In this document: one piece after another, positions 1-7,559 of the stretch
Layout of the letters: each line of letters opens with the position of its first letter
Position numbering within the stretch: position 1 is the stretch's first letter
Virus record (IMG/VR): IMGVR_UViG_3300031566_000201
Location: 1 to 34,689 of that record
DNA length: 34,689 nt
From: a virus
Reading direction: 5' to 3' (one strand)
The notes under the pieces: model-generated
What the model was told of the DNA's origin: nothing
The model's input: the letters and a program-made list of their open reading frames with translations, nothing else
Databases searched by the model: none
Made by a program: the position numbers and the translations under genes

Positions 1-89
1 CCTGTTCGTGGGCATGATTGCCCGCTGACTGTGTAACGCAGACCGTACCCCGTTGGTTTCGTCTTGTCCAAGTTATTTTCGAAAAATCT
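1..89. other. Window edge without a supported gene
   Basis: No gene is supported here. On the minus strand an ATG at 15-13 could open a further leftward gene, but only five codons remain in the window and no clear ribosome-binding site precedes it. A TTGACA at 100-95 lies 17 nt from AATAAC at 77-72, which could be a weak sigma70 promoter, but its spacer lacks the T-rich and GTGnGC blocks of the other promoters in this window. A small hairpin (5 bp stem, TGAT loop, 10-23) has no T-run. This is probably the leader of the next leftward gene. Confidence 0.3.
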
Positions 90-293
90 TTACGTGTCAA
101 GACCGTCTTGTTCAGCCAGCCAAGCTGGAATGACAAAGGTGTACTCTTCACCCTTTACCAGATCAGGCTCTTCCGCGCCGCCGAAGTCCGTCTGCGAAAG
201 CGGAATCCAGTGCTCTTCGCCGTCTATGTTCCAGAGCGCTGCCTTCTCTGTGAAGGCTACGAGCGTGCCTTCAAGTTCGACCTCTTCACTCAT
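90..293 (-). CDS. Small acidic protein, unknown function
   Basis: This 67-residue acidic protein starts MSEEVELEG. I chose the ATG at 293 because it overlaps the stop of the upstream gene by 8 nt (ATGAGTGA), the same junction geometry as other genes in this operon; an open reading frame extends further upstream but lies within the upstream gene. The sequence is rich in Glu, Trp and hydrophobic beta-prone stretches (WNIDGEEHWIPLSQ, YTFVIPAWLAEQ), which suggests a small beta-fold. I recognise no family. It is the last gene of the operon that begins at the PPDK-like gene and is probably translated by coupling. Confidence 0.6.
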   Translation of the reverse strand: MSEEVELEGTLVAFTEKAALWNIDGEEHWIPLSQTDFGGAEEPDLVKGEEYTFVIPAWLAEQDGLDT

Positions 294-792
294 CGTCTGG
301 TTCCTCTTGCTTGACCAAGATGCGTTTGTTCCGCCCTGACTTACCAGTGCGCTCATCGTGGTCATCCATCGCAGCAGAGAACTCGTCTGCTACCGCAGTC
401 GTGATGTCATCCTTCACAACCTGACCGGCGTAGTCGCGAAGAAGGGCGTTATCTGCCTCGTTACGCGGGCGAACAGCAACGCGACTGTTGCGAAACCTGA
501 AGTGGTTGTCATCGTTGATGTCAGTCGGGAACGGGCATTCTTCCTGAGAGATTTTGTTCAGCGCAGCTTCCGCACTTGGCCTCTGTAGGTCAATGAGTCG
601 CCCGCGCAACGCGACGATGTAGAACCGTTTCGTAGCGACATAGGGAGAGCCGTCGAAGTCAACGTCACCTTCCTCGACCATCATCGTCAGTGGCCTGTCC
701 TGCGAGAACTCACGAAGTTGGCTCTGGTGCTTACCACCAACCTTCGCCTTCTTCCGCCTCTTGTGAGGCTTTATCTGTTTGAACTTGCTCAT
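286..792 (-). CDS. Unknown protein with basic N-terminus
   Basis: This is a 168-residue protein. The first 24 residues are strongly basic (KPHKRRKKAKVGGKHQ), which suggests nucleic-acid binding or a disordered tail; the middle has FYIVALRGRLIDLQRP and the end is acidic (KQEEPDDE). No family is recognised. The start is an ATG at 792, only 15 nt after the stop of the 756-residue protein gene, and those 15 nt are almost entirely a hairpin (ACGAAA stem, GCGA loop, TTTCGT). There is therefore no normal Shine-Dalgarno sequence, and translation may depend on the hairpin or on coupling. It belongs to the PPDK-like operon and overlaps the next gene by 8 nt. Confidence 0.65.
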   Translation of the reverse strand: MSKFKQIKPHKRRKKAKVGGKHQSQLREFSQDRPLTMMVEEGDVDFDGSPYVATKRFYIVALRGRLIDLQRPSAEAALNKISQEECPFPTDINDDNHFRFRNSRVAVRPRNEADNALLRDYAGQVVKDDITTAVADEFSAAMDDHDERTGKSGRNKRILVKQEEPDDE

Positions 793-808
793 ACGAAATC
801 GCTTTCGT
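793..808 (-). promoter_or_regulatory. Intergenic hairpin, copy 1 of the CGAAAKCGMTTTCG palindrome
   Basis: The gap between two minus-strand genes reads ACGAAAGCGATTTCGT: a 6 bp stem closed by a GCGA (GNRA-type) tetraloop. The last base of the upstream stop codon and the start ATG of the next gene abut it directly, so it sits where a Shine-Dalgarno sequence would normally be. The same 16-mer recurs at 22014-22029 and the 14-bp core recurs at four more places. It could be a translational control hairpin, an RNA processing site, or a protein-binding DNA site; the sequence alone does not decide. Confidence 0.6.
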
Positions 809-3078
809 CATTTGGCTATGCTGTCGATCTTACTGACCAACCAAGCGCCAACTTTCAAGCCACCGACAGATACCACCGTAGCACCTTCGTCAGTTTGGCC
901 AAACAACACACACGCGCACCCCGACAACCGGTGAATGATTTTCTTCGCAAGTGCCTTCATGGCAGCAACCGAGATGTCAGTTGCCCAGCCATCATTATCT
1001 GTGTCCTCAACAGTCACGTAGGGGTTGTGCGGCTCGTGATAGACCAGAGAGAGATGCTTGTGCCCCAGCTTTTGGGGGGAATGCAGAAGGCACTGGAAAT
1101 CAATGCACAGCGCATCCCACTCAACCATCTGATCCATTGAAGTCTTCGCATCCGGCGTTGGTGCGTGCAGGGTAAAGCCATCCAGATTGTTGAAGGCGTG
1201 AGTCCAGCAGAACGACTCCAGTGGATGGTGCGACAACTGACCCGGATGGTCGTCTTCATCCAGCGCAGCGGTGAACTTCGTGCCCTGAACAACCGCATCC
1301 TTCACGTCGTAGTTGACCAGCGTGACGTAAACCCAATCGTGGTGGGAAAGCTTTCCGAAAAGAACCAGCAGGTCGCTGGTAGTCACGTAGTCCTTGGCGT
1401 GCGCAATAAGATAGTCACCAATCTTGGACAGCAGCAAACCATCCACTTCGCCCCAAGTGATAGCCTTGTTGTTCTGGTTGACCAGAAACCCCGTCTTGCT
1501 CGTCAGGCTGGTGGTCCCCATCTTCTTTACAAGGATGGGTGGCTTATTCGACACCAACAGACCGTCATCCGACGAGCCGATCACTTGAGAGAACAAAGCG
1601 CAGACTGGATTGGCTTCCAAGTCAGCAATCGCTGAAAGAGAAACGCTCCCGGCACCGTCACTGTCAAAAAGTTCCAGCTTGCCTGTCGGGTCGTATATCC
1701 CCATCAGGATCAAGTGGTGCGGGAGTTCCGCAGAATCAGAAACGAAGATGGTTGGCTTGTAGGACTCTTCTGGTTCTTCGTGGTATGGCTCTTCCGGTTC
1801 TTCTTCCTGCTCAGGTTGCGCAAGCTCGTACTTCTTCTTGGTGTAGAGCGCACCCAACATTGGGTAGCCGTCAACCTCTTTGGCTGTCTTGATCGTCACA
1901 TCAGTTGCCTTTTGAAAGAAGTCGAAAATGACAATCCAGATGCCGCCGAACTGATCGACCGCTTCCCACTCACCAGACATCGAAGCTGGCGACAGGATCA
2001 ACTTGATCTTGTCGCTGCCAGCAAGGTACTGAACCCGGAATGGTGGCTTCTCTTCCGGTTGCGCTCCATCCAGACTTTCAACCTGTTCGGCGTGCTCTTG
2101 GTTCAGCTTCAAAAAATCCGGCTTCGCATCCGCATCCTTGGCAGCGTAGTCATTCAACAGACCGGCAGGCTTCATGGGCTTTCCAGTTCCCATGTCGAAG
2201 ACTGGTGACTTTCCAGCGCCAGCACCATGCTTCCCTGACATCTGACCGAAAAGAAAAGGCTTAGCCTTGTCACTATTCAGTTGAACCGAGAACTCTGGAA
2301 GTTCATCTGGCGTCCCACCAATCTTGGATACCTGAAACATTTCCTCCGCTGTCTTCCAGATTGGTTTTCCGTCCAGAACCTCATCCAACGTCCCGCCGAC
2401 CTTGAGTAGCTGGAACATTTCATCAAACTGTTTCTGGCTTGGTGGATGGAGTCCGCCTGTTACAGCCTGCGCCTTCGCCTCAACCGAATTCTTGTGAATC
2501 TGCTCAAGTTGCTCAATCTGTAAGGCATCCAGAGTCGCGTAGTCTTTCAGAAAGAGCGGGTCAAGCTTGTGCTTCAGCGTTGCGTTCTTCACCGCAAGCA
2601 TCGTCACAATCTGCTTCTTGGTTACGGCAGCAACGTCACTCAGGAGTGCCTTCGGAATGCCAAGCCCCTCAGCCATCTTCTTCTTCCAGTACGCCTCGTT
2701 CTCAGGCGAGGCCAGCGTGCTCTCTGGATGCTCCCAAGGTTTGAAACCAACCGTGAGCGCAGCCTGTAGGTTCTGATTGAACATGATCCCCCAACCAAGG
2801 ATCATCGTGGACAGCGCAGGGTCTTCGACAACTTCGTGAATCGAAACCTTGTCCGCGAGAATGGGGACAGGCTGAAAGCCTTCGTCCTGTGCCTTCAGGA
2901 ACCACTCAGACTTCTCCCCGCAACTGCGCACCCACCACAGGTTCCCGTGTTGGTCCACCCACGGACAGTTCGCCGCCGCATCTATGTCTTCGGCAAGCTC
3001 AAGGTCCATGAGCAGAAACCAATGGTTGCCACTGGATGTCAGACTGACTGACGGAAATGGTGGGTTCCACTCAGGCAT
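808..3078 (-). CDS. Large unknown protein (756 residues)
   Basis: This is a long soluble protein without a recognised domain, signal peptide or membrane segment. Around residues 216-260 there is an imperfect internal repeat, EMFQLLKVGGTLDE followed by EMFQVSKIGGTPDE. A low-complexity Glu/Pro linker (AQPEQEEEPEEPYHEEPEES) near residue 430 separates the N-terminal and C-terminal halves. The C-terminal part has several Trp, His and Cys residues (ESFCWTHAFNNLDGF, CIDFQCLLHS, SGCACVLFGQ). The start ATG overlaps the stop of the ParB-like gene by 8 nt (ATGCCTGA). The size and position could fit an internal virion protein or a partner of the PPDK-like and ParB-like proteins; both ideas are inference from context. 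Confidence 0.7.
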   Translation of the reverse strand: MPEWNPPFPSVSLTSSGNHWFLLMDLELAEDIDAAANCPWVDQHGNLWWVRSCGEKSEWFLKAQDEGFQPVPILADKVSIHEVVEDPALSTMILGWGIMFNQNLQAALTVGFKPWEHPESTLASPENEAYWKKKMAEGLGIPKALLSDVAAVTKKQIVTMLAVKNATLKHKLDPLFLKDYATLDALQIEQLEQIHKNSVEAKAQAVTGGLHPPSQKQFDEMFQLLKVGGTLDEVLDGKPIWKTAEEMFQVSKIGGTPDELPEFSVQLNSDKAKPFLFGQMSGKHGAGAGKSPVFDMGTGKPMKPAGLLNDYAAKDADAKPDFLKLNQEHAEQVESLDGAQPEEKPPFRVQYLAGSDKIKLILSPASMSGEWEAVDQFGGIWIVIFDFFQKATDVTIKTAKEVDGYPMLGALYTKKKYELAQPEQEEEPEEPYHEEPEESYKPTIFVSDSAELPHHLILMGIYDPTGKLELFDSDGAGSVSLSAIADLEANPVCALFSQVIGSSDDGLLVSNKPPILVKKMGTTSLTSKTGFLVNQNNKAITWGEVDGLLLSKIGDYLIAHAKDYVTTSDLLVLFGKLSHHDWVYVTLVNYDVKDAVVQGTKFTAALDEDDHPGQLSHHPLESFCWTHAFNNLDGFTLHAPTPDAKTSMDQMVEWDALCIDFQCLLHSPQKLGHKHLSLVYHEPHNPYVTVEDTDNDGWATDISVAAMKALAKKIIHRLSGCACVLFGQTDEGATVVSVGGLKVGAWLVSKIDSIAK

Positions 3079-3769
3079 TCTCTGCGTACCCCCCGGCTTT
3101 ATTGCAGACCGATTCGATCTTCTTGAGGATGCCCTGCCCCTTCTCTTCCCAATCTTCTTCGGAGAAGTGCAGGGTCACCGTTGCCTGTTTCGGATGAACG
3201 TCGGGAGTGCCGCCGCCCTTGGGTTTACTTCCTGTCGCTGGTGGAAGACCCGCCATGAAATCGTCGTCGCCAGCAGATGAGGCAGATGAGTCCGGGTCGA
3301 AGTCGATGTCCACCATCGCGTCTTCAGCTTCTTTGGATTCCTTCTCCAGCTTGGTAATGAGCGCATCAGGTACAGGCAGGTCCGACATTTCATCTTCGGA
3401 CAACTCGATACCCAACTCATCAAGCAGGGATTCGAACATCCCCTTCTGCTTGCTCCCGCGAACCTCGCGCAGCATCAGCGTCAGCTTCTTGGCTTCCGCA
3501 TCCTTAATGGTGCCAAGGTTGTCAACGCGAAGGTGCGTAGCACCGTCCTGCTTCATCGCACGGAAGCGATGCGCGCCGTCAATGATCTGGTAGAACTTCT
3601 GACCAGCGTCTTCGATCTCACGGACGATGGTGACACCAAGAAACCCATGCCGCTTGATGCTGGCACGCTGCTTCTCAAACATCTCTTCCGTCTGGCGATT
3701 ATAGTTCCACGGATTTTCGACTACTCGCCCGATTGGAACCTGCTGAATCTTGCCGCGAATCTTCGTCAT
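3071..3769 (-). CDS. ParB/sulfiredoxin-fold protein
   Basis: This 232-residue protein has a ParB/Srx-like domain at about residues 5-110. It opens with the family's beta-strand (IQQVPIGRVVENPWNYNRQ), continues with a helix and 'RHGFLGVTIVRE', and carries the signature IIDGAHRFRAM, equivalent to the ParB box I/II 'DGxxRxxA' pattern. The rest is acidic and disordered (SSASSAGDDD) and ends in a helical segment. In phages this fold serves in DNA binding, CTP or ATP hydrolysis, nicking or nucleotide modification; there is no ParA here, so plasmid-type partition is not indicated. The start ATG at 3769 overlaps the previous stop (ATGA); an upstream TTG is less likely. Confidence 0.75.
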   Translation of the reverse strand: MTKIRGKIQQVPIGRVVENPWNYNRQTEEMFEKQRASIKRHGFLGVTIVREIEDAGQKFYQIIDGAHRFRAMKQDGATHLRVDNLGTIKDAEAKKLTLMLREVRGSKQKGMFESLLDELGIELSEDEMSDLPVPDALITKLEKESKEAEDAMVDIDFDPDSSASSAGDDDFMAGLPPATGSKPKGGGTPDVHPKQATVTLHFSEEDWEEKGQGILKKIESVCNKAGGYAENA

Positions 3770-3981
3770 AGTATCCAGTTCCAAGCCATCGCAGCGACCT
3801 TGTAGGTGACCGCAACGAATGCCGTGAGCAGTACAACTGCCCCGAACAACGCCGCCGCCAAACCGATTCCGATAACGGTAGCCGCCAAGAAAGCAGCTAC
3901 CGCTGATCTTTCTTCTTCCTTCTTCCCGGTGCGTTGCGCTTCAACTTCCCGGCGCAACGCTGCCGCTGGTTCTTCAGCCAT
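3766..3981 (-). CDS. Small membrane protein
   Basis: This 71-residue protein has a charged N-terminus (MAEEPAAALRREVEAQRTGKKEEERS) followed by about 35 hydrophobic residues (SAVAAFLAATVIGIGLAAAL, then FGAVVLLTAFVAV), enough for one long or two short transmembrane helices. It ends with an aromatic KVAAMAWNWIL. The charged N-terminus predicts a cytoplasmic N-end. The start at 3981 gives an 8-nt overlap with the PPDK-like stop (ATGGCTGA); two upstream in-frame ATGs would lie deeper in that gene. Being coupled between a phosphotransfer enzyme and a ParB-like protein is unusual. It could anchor one of these at the membrane, but this is a guess; a holin-like role is not excluded, although no endolysin is near. 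Confidence 0.65.
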   Translation of the reverse strand: MAEEPAAALRREVEAQRTGKKEEERSAVAAFLAATVIGIGLAAALFGAVVLLTAFVAVTYKVAAMAWNWIL

Positions 3982-6082
3982 TGGTTCCCTCTTCATCAGC
4001 AATCACAGTTTGAGCGCTCGCCAGCAGCGCGATTTTGATGCGGCTGGGAGAGCAAGAAACGTAGTTGATTCCCAAGCGTAGAGCGGCAGTGATGCTACGT
4101 GGTTCGCCGCCATGCTCACCGCAGATTCCGAACGAGACGTTAGGGAACTTTGCGCGGACTGAATCCATTGCCATCTTCAGCAAGCGCGCCACGCCACGGT
4201 CATCCAGCACTGAGAAGGGGTCGGCGTTGAAGTAGCCACGCTCGACGTACCGACCCATGAAGCCCGCTGTATCGTCGCGGCTGAACCCGAAAGTCATTTG
4301 CGTCAGGTCGTTTGTTCCGAAACTGAAGAACTCAGCACCGGCTTCCGCGATTTCCTGAGCGATCAGGCAGGCACGAGGCGTTTCCAGCATCGCACCGATC
4401 TTGAAGCGAACCACTTCGTTCCCTTCAGGATAGCCAGCGTCAGTAAGAACCTTGTTGGTCACTTCGCGCACCATTGTGGCGACAGAAGCGTACTCACTTT
4501 CATCGGACACAAGCGGAACCATAACAGCGAAGGTCACCTTCATGCTGGTTTTCTTCGCGACCGCAACAGCGGCTTCAGCAATGGCGCTTGCTTGCATTGC
4601 GTAGAGTTCAGGGTTTGTGATCCCAAGTCGAACGCCACGGTGTCCCAACATCGGGTTGTGTTCGTGAAGCTTCTCAACCTTTTCACGGAGAGACTTTTGA
4701 GTGACGTTCAATTCCGTCGCCAGTGTAGCCAGTGCAGCGGTATCGCTGTCGGCGGGAAGGAACTCGTGAACAGGCGGATCAAAGAGGCGCACGGTGACGA
4801 CGGCAGGCTTCGCCTTGTCGGCAGTCACCTTGAAGATTTCAATGAAGTCAGCGACCTGAACCGCTTTCAACTCCGAAAGCGCTTTCGCCTTTGCACCCTT
4901 CTTCTCTGCCAGTGCCCAGCGACGGAAAGCGGAAGTCGCAGCGGGAGTGAACAGCATGTGTTCAGTCCGAACCAGACCGACGCCTGTCGCGCCTGCTTCC
5001 AGCGAGGTTTTGATTTGTGCCGCAGTGTCAGCGTTAGCGAAGACCTTGATGGACGACGCTTCCTCTTTCGCCCACTCAAGCATTGTGTCGATCTTGCTGG
5101 CGACGGTGCTTTCGGTCTTGGGCAGAACACCCTGATAGACGATGCCTGTTGCCCCGTCGATGCTGACCTTGGTGCCTTCCGCAATCGTTGCCCCGGTAGC
5201 GGAGACGATGCAAGGAATGCCATGCCCGCGAGCGATAACCGCAGCGTGACTCGTGAGCCCGCCAGTCGTGGTGACGATGGCTTTGCACTTTGTCATTTTC
5301 GCAACGTCTTCGGGAGTCGTCATGGCGACGATCAGGATAGCGTCAGCGTATTTATCGACGCTGCTTGCCGACACTACGACGGTGCCGCTAACGGCCCCCG
5401 CGCAAGCGGGAAGACCACGCATCAGATCAGTCGCATTGGATACATCGAACTGTGGCTGAAGCAGACCGGGAACGTCCACGGCACTCAGCTTCATCAGCGC
5501 ACTCCGACCAGCGATCAGACCTTCCATCGCCATATCGTAAGAGAAGTTGGCGTTGGCGAGAGTCGTCCGCGCACGGTCGAAGACTCCGGTGATGATGAGC
5601 CCCTTGCCTTCGAACTCCATCACTTCGATTTCGAATACGTCTTCCAGAAGATACTCAACATCACGAGCGATGTCGGTCAGAGCCTTGATGGTGTCGAGGG
5701 CAAGCTGACTGAGCGAGACCTTTTCCTCACCGTTCATCTTGAACCCGAACAGGATGTTCTGCCCCGTGTAGGGGTGACGACTGGAATAGATGTAGCGAAC
5801 GCCAGTCGGCTTAGCCGCTGGTATTTTCTGAGCCCAAAAGCCCGACTTGTCTTCTTTCTTCAACGCCTTGATCGAGTCCACCACGTCCTGTTCACTTTCA
5901 TAAACGCGGACACGAGTGCGACCGTTAGCGCTTGTCAGCATGTAGTTCCCGCCAGCCAGACGCGCAGAAACACCCTTCGCGCCGGATTCAAAGAAGCGCG
6001 CCGGGAGAGTAATGGCGAAGTCACCTTCGTTAGCCTTAGCGGCTTCGCGGTACTCGACAATGCGTTTCAGGTAGTTGGTCAT
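3974..6082 (-). CDS. PPDK-like PEP-utilising enzyme lacking the ATP-binding half
   Basis: The C-terminal three quarters match pyruvate phosphate dikinase. A swivelling phosphohistidine domain carries GGLTSHAAVIARGHGIPC (His about residue 279). The PEP/pyruvate TIM barrel has GLVRTEHMLF (Arg 372), RLFDPPVHEFLP (Arg 432), GAMLETPR, FFSFGTNDLTQMTFGFSRDD and FGICGEHGGEP (catalytic Cys 654). The His-to-Cys distance (375) matches the real enzyme. The N-terminal ATP-grasp domain is cut: the protein has 702 residues against about 870, about 170 residues are missing, and the remnant ATP site reads EIE and then T and V where the enzyme has DIE...QTR. ATP-driven pyruvate dikinase activity is therefore unlikely, but PEP/pyruvate phosphotransfer on His may remain. 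The ATG at 6082 follows GAGGAAGG; a strong promoter lies just upstream. Confidence 0.88.
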   Translation of the reverse strand: MTNYLKRIVEYREAAKANEGDFAITLPARFFESGAKGVSARLAGGNYMLTSANGRTRVRVYESEQDVVDSIKALKKEDKSGFWAQKIPAAKPTGVRYIYSSRHPYTGQNILFGFKMNGEEKVSLSQLALDTIKALTDIARDVEYLLEDVFEIEVMEFEGKGLIITGVFDRARTTLANANFSYDMAMEGLIAGRSALMKLSAVDVPGLLQPQFDVSNATDLMRGLPACAGAVSGTVVVSASSVDKYADAILIVAMTTPEDVAKMTKCKAIVTTTGGLTSHAAVIARGHGIPCIVSATGATIAEGTKVSIDGATGIVYQGVLPKTESTVASKIDTMLEWAKEEASSIKVFANADTAAQIKTSLEAGATGVGLVRTEHMLFTPAATSAFRRWALAEKKGAKAKALSELKAVQVADFIEIFKVTADKAKPAVVTVRLFDPPVHEFLPADSDTAALATLATELNVTQKSLREKVEKLHEHNPMLGHRGVRLGITNPELYAMQASAIAEAAVAVAKKTSMKVTFAVMVPLVSDESEYASVATMVREVTNKVLTDAGYPEGNEVVRFKIGAMLETPRACLIAQEIAEAGAEFFSFGTNDLTQMTFGFSRDDTAGFMGRYVERGYFNADPFSVLDDRGVARLLKMAMDSVRAKFPNVSFGICGEHGGEPRSITAALRLGINYVSCSPSRIKIALLASAQTVIADEEGTNG
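4874..4887. repeat. Palindrome motif copy 2 in PPDK-like gene
   Basis: The sequence CGAAAGCGCTTTCG is a perfect 14-bp palindrome, the same core as the 22-bp copy at 14253. It encodes AKALSE between the Arg motifs of the PEP-binding domain. Confidence 0.55.
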
Positions 6083-6106
6083 ATCACACCTTCCTCTCAC
6101 GCTGAT

Positions 6107-6134
6107 ATTGTAGCCCACGAGAAAGGAAAGTCAA
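6107..6134 (-). promoter_or_regulatory. Promoter P1 (sigma70-like) for the PPDK-like operon
   Basis: On the minus strand TTGACT (6134-6129) and TACAAT (6112-6107) are separated by 16 nt. The spacer has a CCTTTC block and ends in GTGGGC directly before the -10, features shared with four other promoters here. The expected start near 6100 gives a leader of about 18 nt that contains the GAGGAAGG ribosome-binding site of the PPDK-like gene. Confidence 0.72.
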
Positions 6135-6148
6135 CTCCTAAATCTGGT

Positions 6149-6649
6149 TTACTCACCGATCAGGCAGAAGACCTTTGTTGGCAGCACGGCAGCCTTCAAG
6201 CTGACGCTACCGGAAAACTCCTTCACGTCCGCACGGGCTATCGGACTGACGTAGAGTACCTTGTCATGCACCCAAGACAGCCACACGCCATCCTCGTGCG
6301 TCAGAAGGTACTTGGTATCACCACCGATGGTGAACCACATGCCAGCACCAAGCTCTGGTGCAGGAATCTCGGCAGGGCCACGAACAGTTTCGTCAATATG
6401 CTCTTTGGTCGCACCCTCAGCCTTTAGTTCGGCAATCTTTGCCTCACGCCCATTGTTGTAGGCCGCGATTGCAGTCAGGTCGCCATCGAAGTTGGTCGGT
6501 GTGCGAACCCCGTTGAAGAACTCACCGGAGAACCTGACCAGACGAAGCGCTCTGTGGTCAAGAACGTGAATTACTGTCTTTCTGTCCTGCGGAGCGAACG
6601 TGTTCAACAGGTCCGCGAACCGCAGACGATCAATCAGTACCAATGACAT
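6149..6649 (-). CDS. Unknown protein (166 residues)
   Basis: This soluble protein has an N-terminal helix-rich part (MSLVLIDRLRFADLLNTF), a central Ala/Glu/Lys-rich helix (AAYNNGREAKIAELKAEGAT) and a C-terminal beta-rich part with several Trp (MWFTIGGDTKYLLTHEDGVW). No family is recognised. The ATG at 6649 follows GGGATTGGGAT, an acceptable ribosome-binding site. It is the last gene before promoter P1, whose -35 begins 15 nt past its stop, and is probably the end of the unit that starts at the RuvC-like gene. Confidence 0.65.
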   Translation of the reverse strand: MSLVLIDRLRFADLLNTFAPQDRKTVIHVLDHRALRLVRFSGEFFNGVRTPTNFDGDLTAIAAYNNGREAKIAELKAEGATKEHIDETVRGPAEIPAPELGAGMWFTIGGDTKYLLTHEDGVWLSWVHDKVLYVSPIARADVKEFSGSVSLKAAVLPTKVFCLIGE

Positions 6650-6666
6650 ATCCCAATCCCTTTTCT

Positions 6667-6689
6667 AGCGGACCTTCTAGGCGTCCGCT
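6667..6689 (-). repeat. Inverted repeat between two genes
   Basis: A perfect 7 bp inverted repeat (AGCGGAC, 9 nt loop, GTCCGCT) spans the stop codon of the 193-residue protein gene and ends about 20 nt before the next start. On the minus strand it is followed by AGAAAAGG, not by a T-run, so it is not a standard intrinsic terminator. It may stabilise an mRNA end or be a pause site. Confidence 0.35.
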
Positions 6690-7258
6690 TCTTCCTCTTC
6701 CAGCAGTTCCTTCACCACCGGATCATCCGCTCCCTCAGTCAGCGCAGCGAGCATCGCGTCAACAGCCTCCTGTGCTTCCTGTGCGCTCTTTTCGATGGCA
6801 GCCTTGGCGTACACCAAGTCATCAGACTTGCGCGCCTTGCTAATCGTCGTGGACTCGGAAGCAGTGACCTTCACGCACTCATTGAGAAGTTTGAGTTTCG
6901 CCTTGTCCTTCTCATACAGCTTGGTCAGAGCATCGAAAGTCTTCGCGTCCAGCTTCACCAGTTCAAGCAACTGGCGCACGCTGACCAGACTCGCCAGCTT
7001 GGTGCGGTCAGCAAATGACAGGTCGCGCTTACACACCGGCTTCACGTTGCCAACTACATCGCCCTGAAACACGATGTCGAACGCCTTCACGTCTTCGTCC
7101 TGCATCAGTAGGTCGATCTCGTGGCGAACTTCCGTCTGTTCTGATGCAAGACGGGAAATGCACGCCTTGAGAACAAGGAACCGGAGAGATTTTTCCTGAA
7201 GGTCGCTGCTGACTTCCGCACGCTCAACTATCGCTCTTGCCGCTGCTCGTTTTGCCAT
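6677..7258 (-). CDS. Helical, charged protein, unknown function
   Basis: This 193-residue, almost fully helical protein is rich in Ala, Glu, Lys and Leu. It contains long coiled-coil-like stretches (ARAIVERAEVSSDLQEKSLR, FDALTKLYEKDKAKLKLLNE) and ends in an acidic tail (VVKELLEEEEADA). I recognise no family. The ATG at 7258 (MAKRAAAR) is preceded by CCAAGGAG at good distance and is preferred over an ATG seven codons upstream. It starts 35 nt inside the end of the previous gene. A scaffold-like or small-terminase-like role would fit its composition, but nothing specific supports this. Confidence 0.65.
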   Translation of the reverse strand: MAKRAAARAIVERAEVSSDLQEKSLRFLVLKACISRLASEQTEVRHEIDLLMQDEDVKAFDIVFQGDVVGNVKPVCKRDLSFADRTKLASLVSVRQLLELVKLDAKTFDALTKLYEKDKAKLKLLNECVKVTASESTTISKARKSDDLVYAKAAIEKSAQEAQEAVDAMLAALTEGADDPVVKELLEEEEADA

Positions 7259-7559
7259 CGCTAAAACTCCTTGGGTCAAGGACGCTGGACGCTAACTCAA
7301 GCGCCTGCTCCCTTGACACGCCTTCGCCTGATTCGATCAAGCTTGCATAAGCGTTCGCCAGTACACGCGCAGTGACCTGTGGCGTCCGCATTTTCAAAAT
7401 CCGCTTTGCTGCCTTGTGGGGGGTCGAAGACGAATCAAACACGCGCTCGACCATCCGCTCCCATTCCTTATTCACTGCCTGCATCACCGTACTGGCAGGG
7501 AAGTACAGGTGTCCGCCTGCTGCATTGGGGACCGCAATGTACTCAACATCAGGACTCAT
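7224..7559 (-). CDS. Unknown protein (111 residues)
   Basis: The protein begins MSPDVEYIAVPNAAGGHLYF. I chose the ATG at 7559 because it overlaps the RuvC-like stop by 11 nt; the longer open frame upstream only shadows that gene. The middle is helical and basic (HKAAKRILKMRTPQVTARVL) and the end is Ser/Lys-rich and probably disordered (GKTSSGKSDS). No family is recognised. Its 3' end overlaps the next gene by 35 nt, a longer overlap than elsewhere in the window. Confidence 0.6.
   Translation of the reverse strand: MSPDVEYIAVPNAAGGHLYFPASTVMQAVNKEWERMVERVFDSSSTPHKAAKRILKMRTPQVTARVLANAYASLIESGEGVSREQALELASSVLDPRSFSDGKTSSGKSDS

Noticed and set aside
72-100. Sixth promoter (TTGACA-17-AATAAC) at the left edge
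   Set aside because: Only 4 of 6 bases match in the -10 and the spacer lacks the shared blocks; the gene it would serve is outside the window.
3071-3769. Plasmid partition ParB (phage-plasmid lifestyle)
   Set aside because: No ParA-type ATPase is adjacent and only the ParB/Srx domain is seen, which has many other uses in phages.
4298-6427. Plus-strand open frame of 709 codons opposite the PPDK-like gene
   Set aside because: It is the antisense of a gene with clear catalytic motifs, shows no recognisable domain, and has no ribosome-binding site; it arises from the codon bias of the real gene.
6667-6689. Intrinsic terminator
   Set aside because: The stem is good but no T-run follows on the minus strand.
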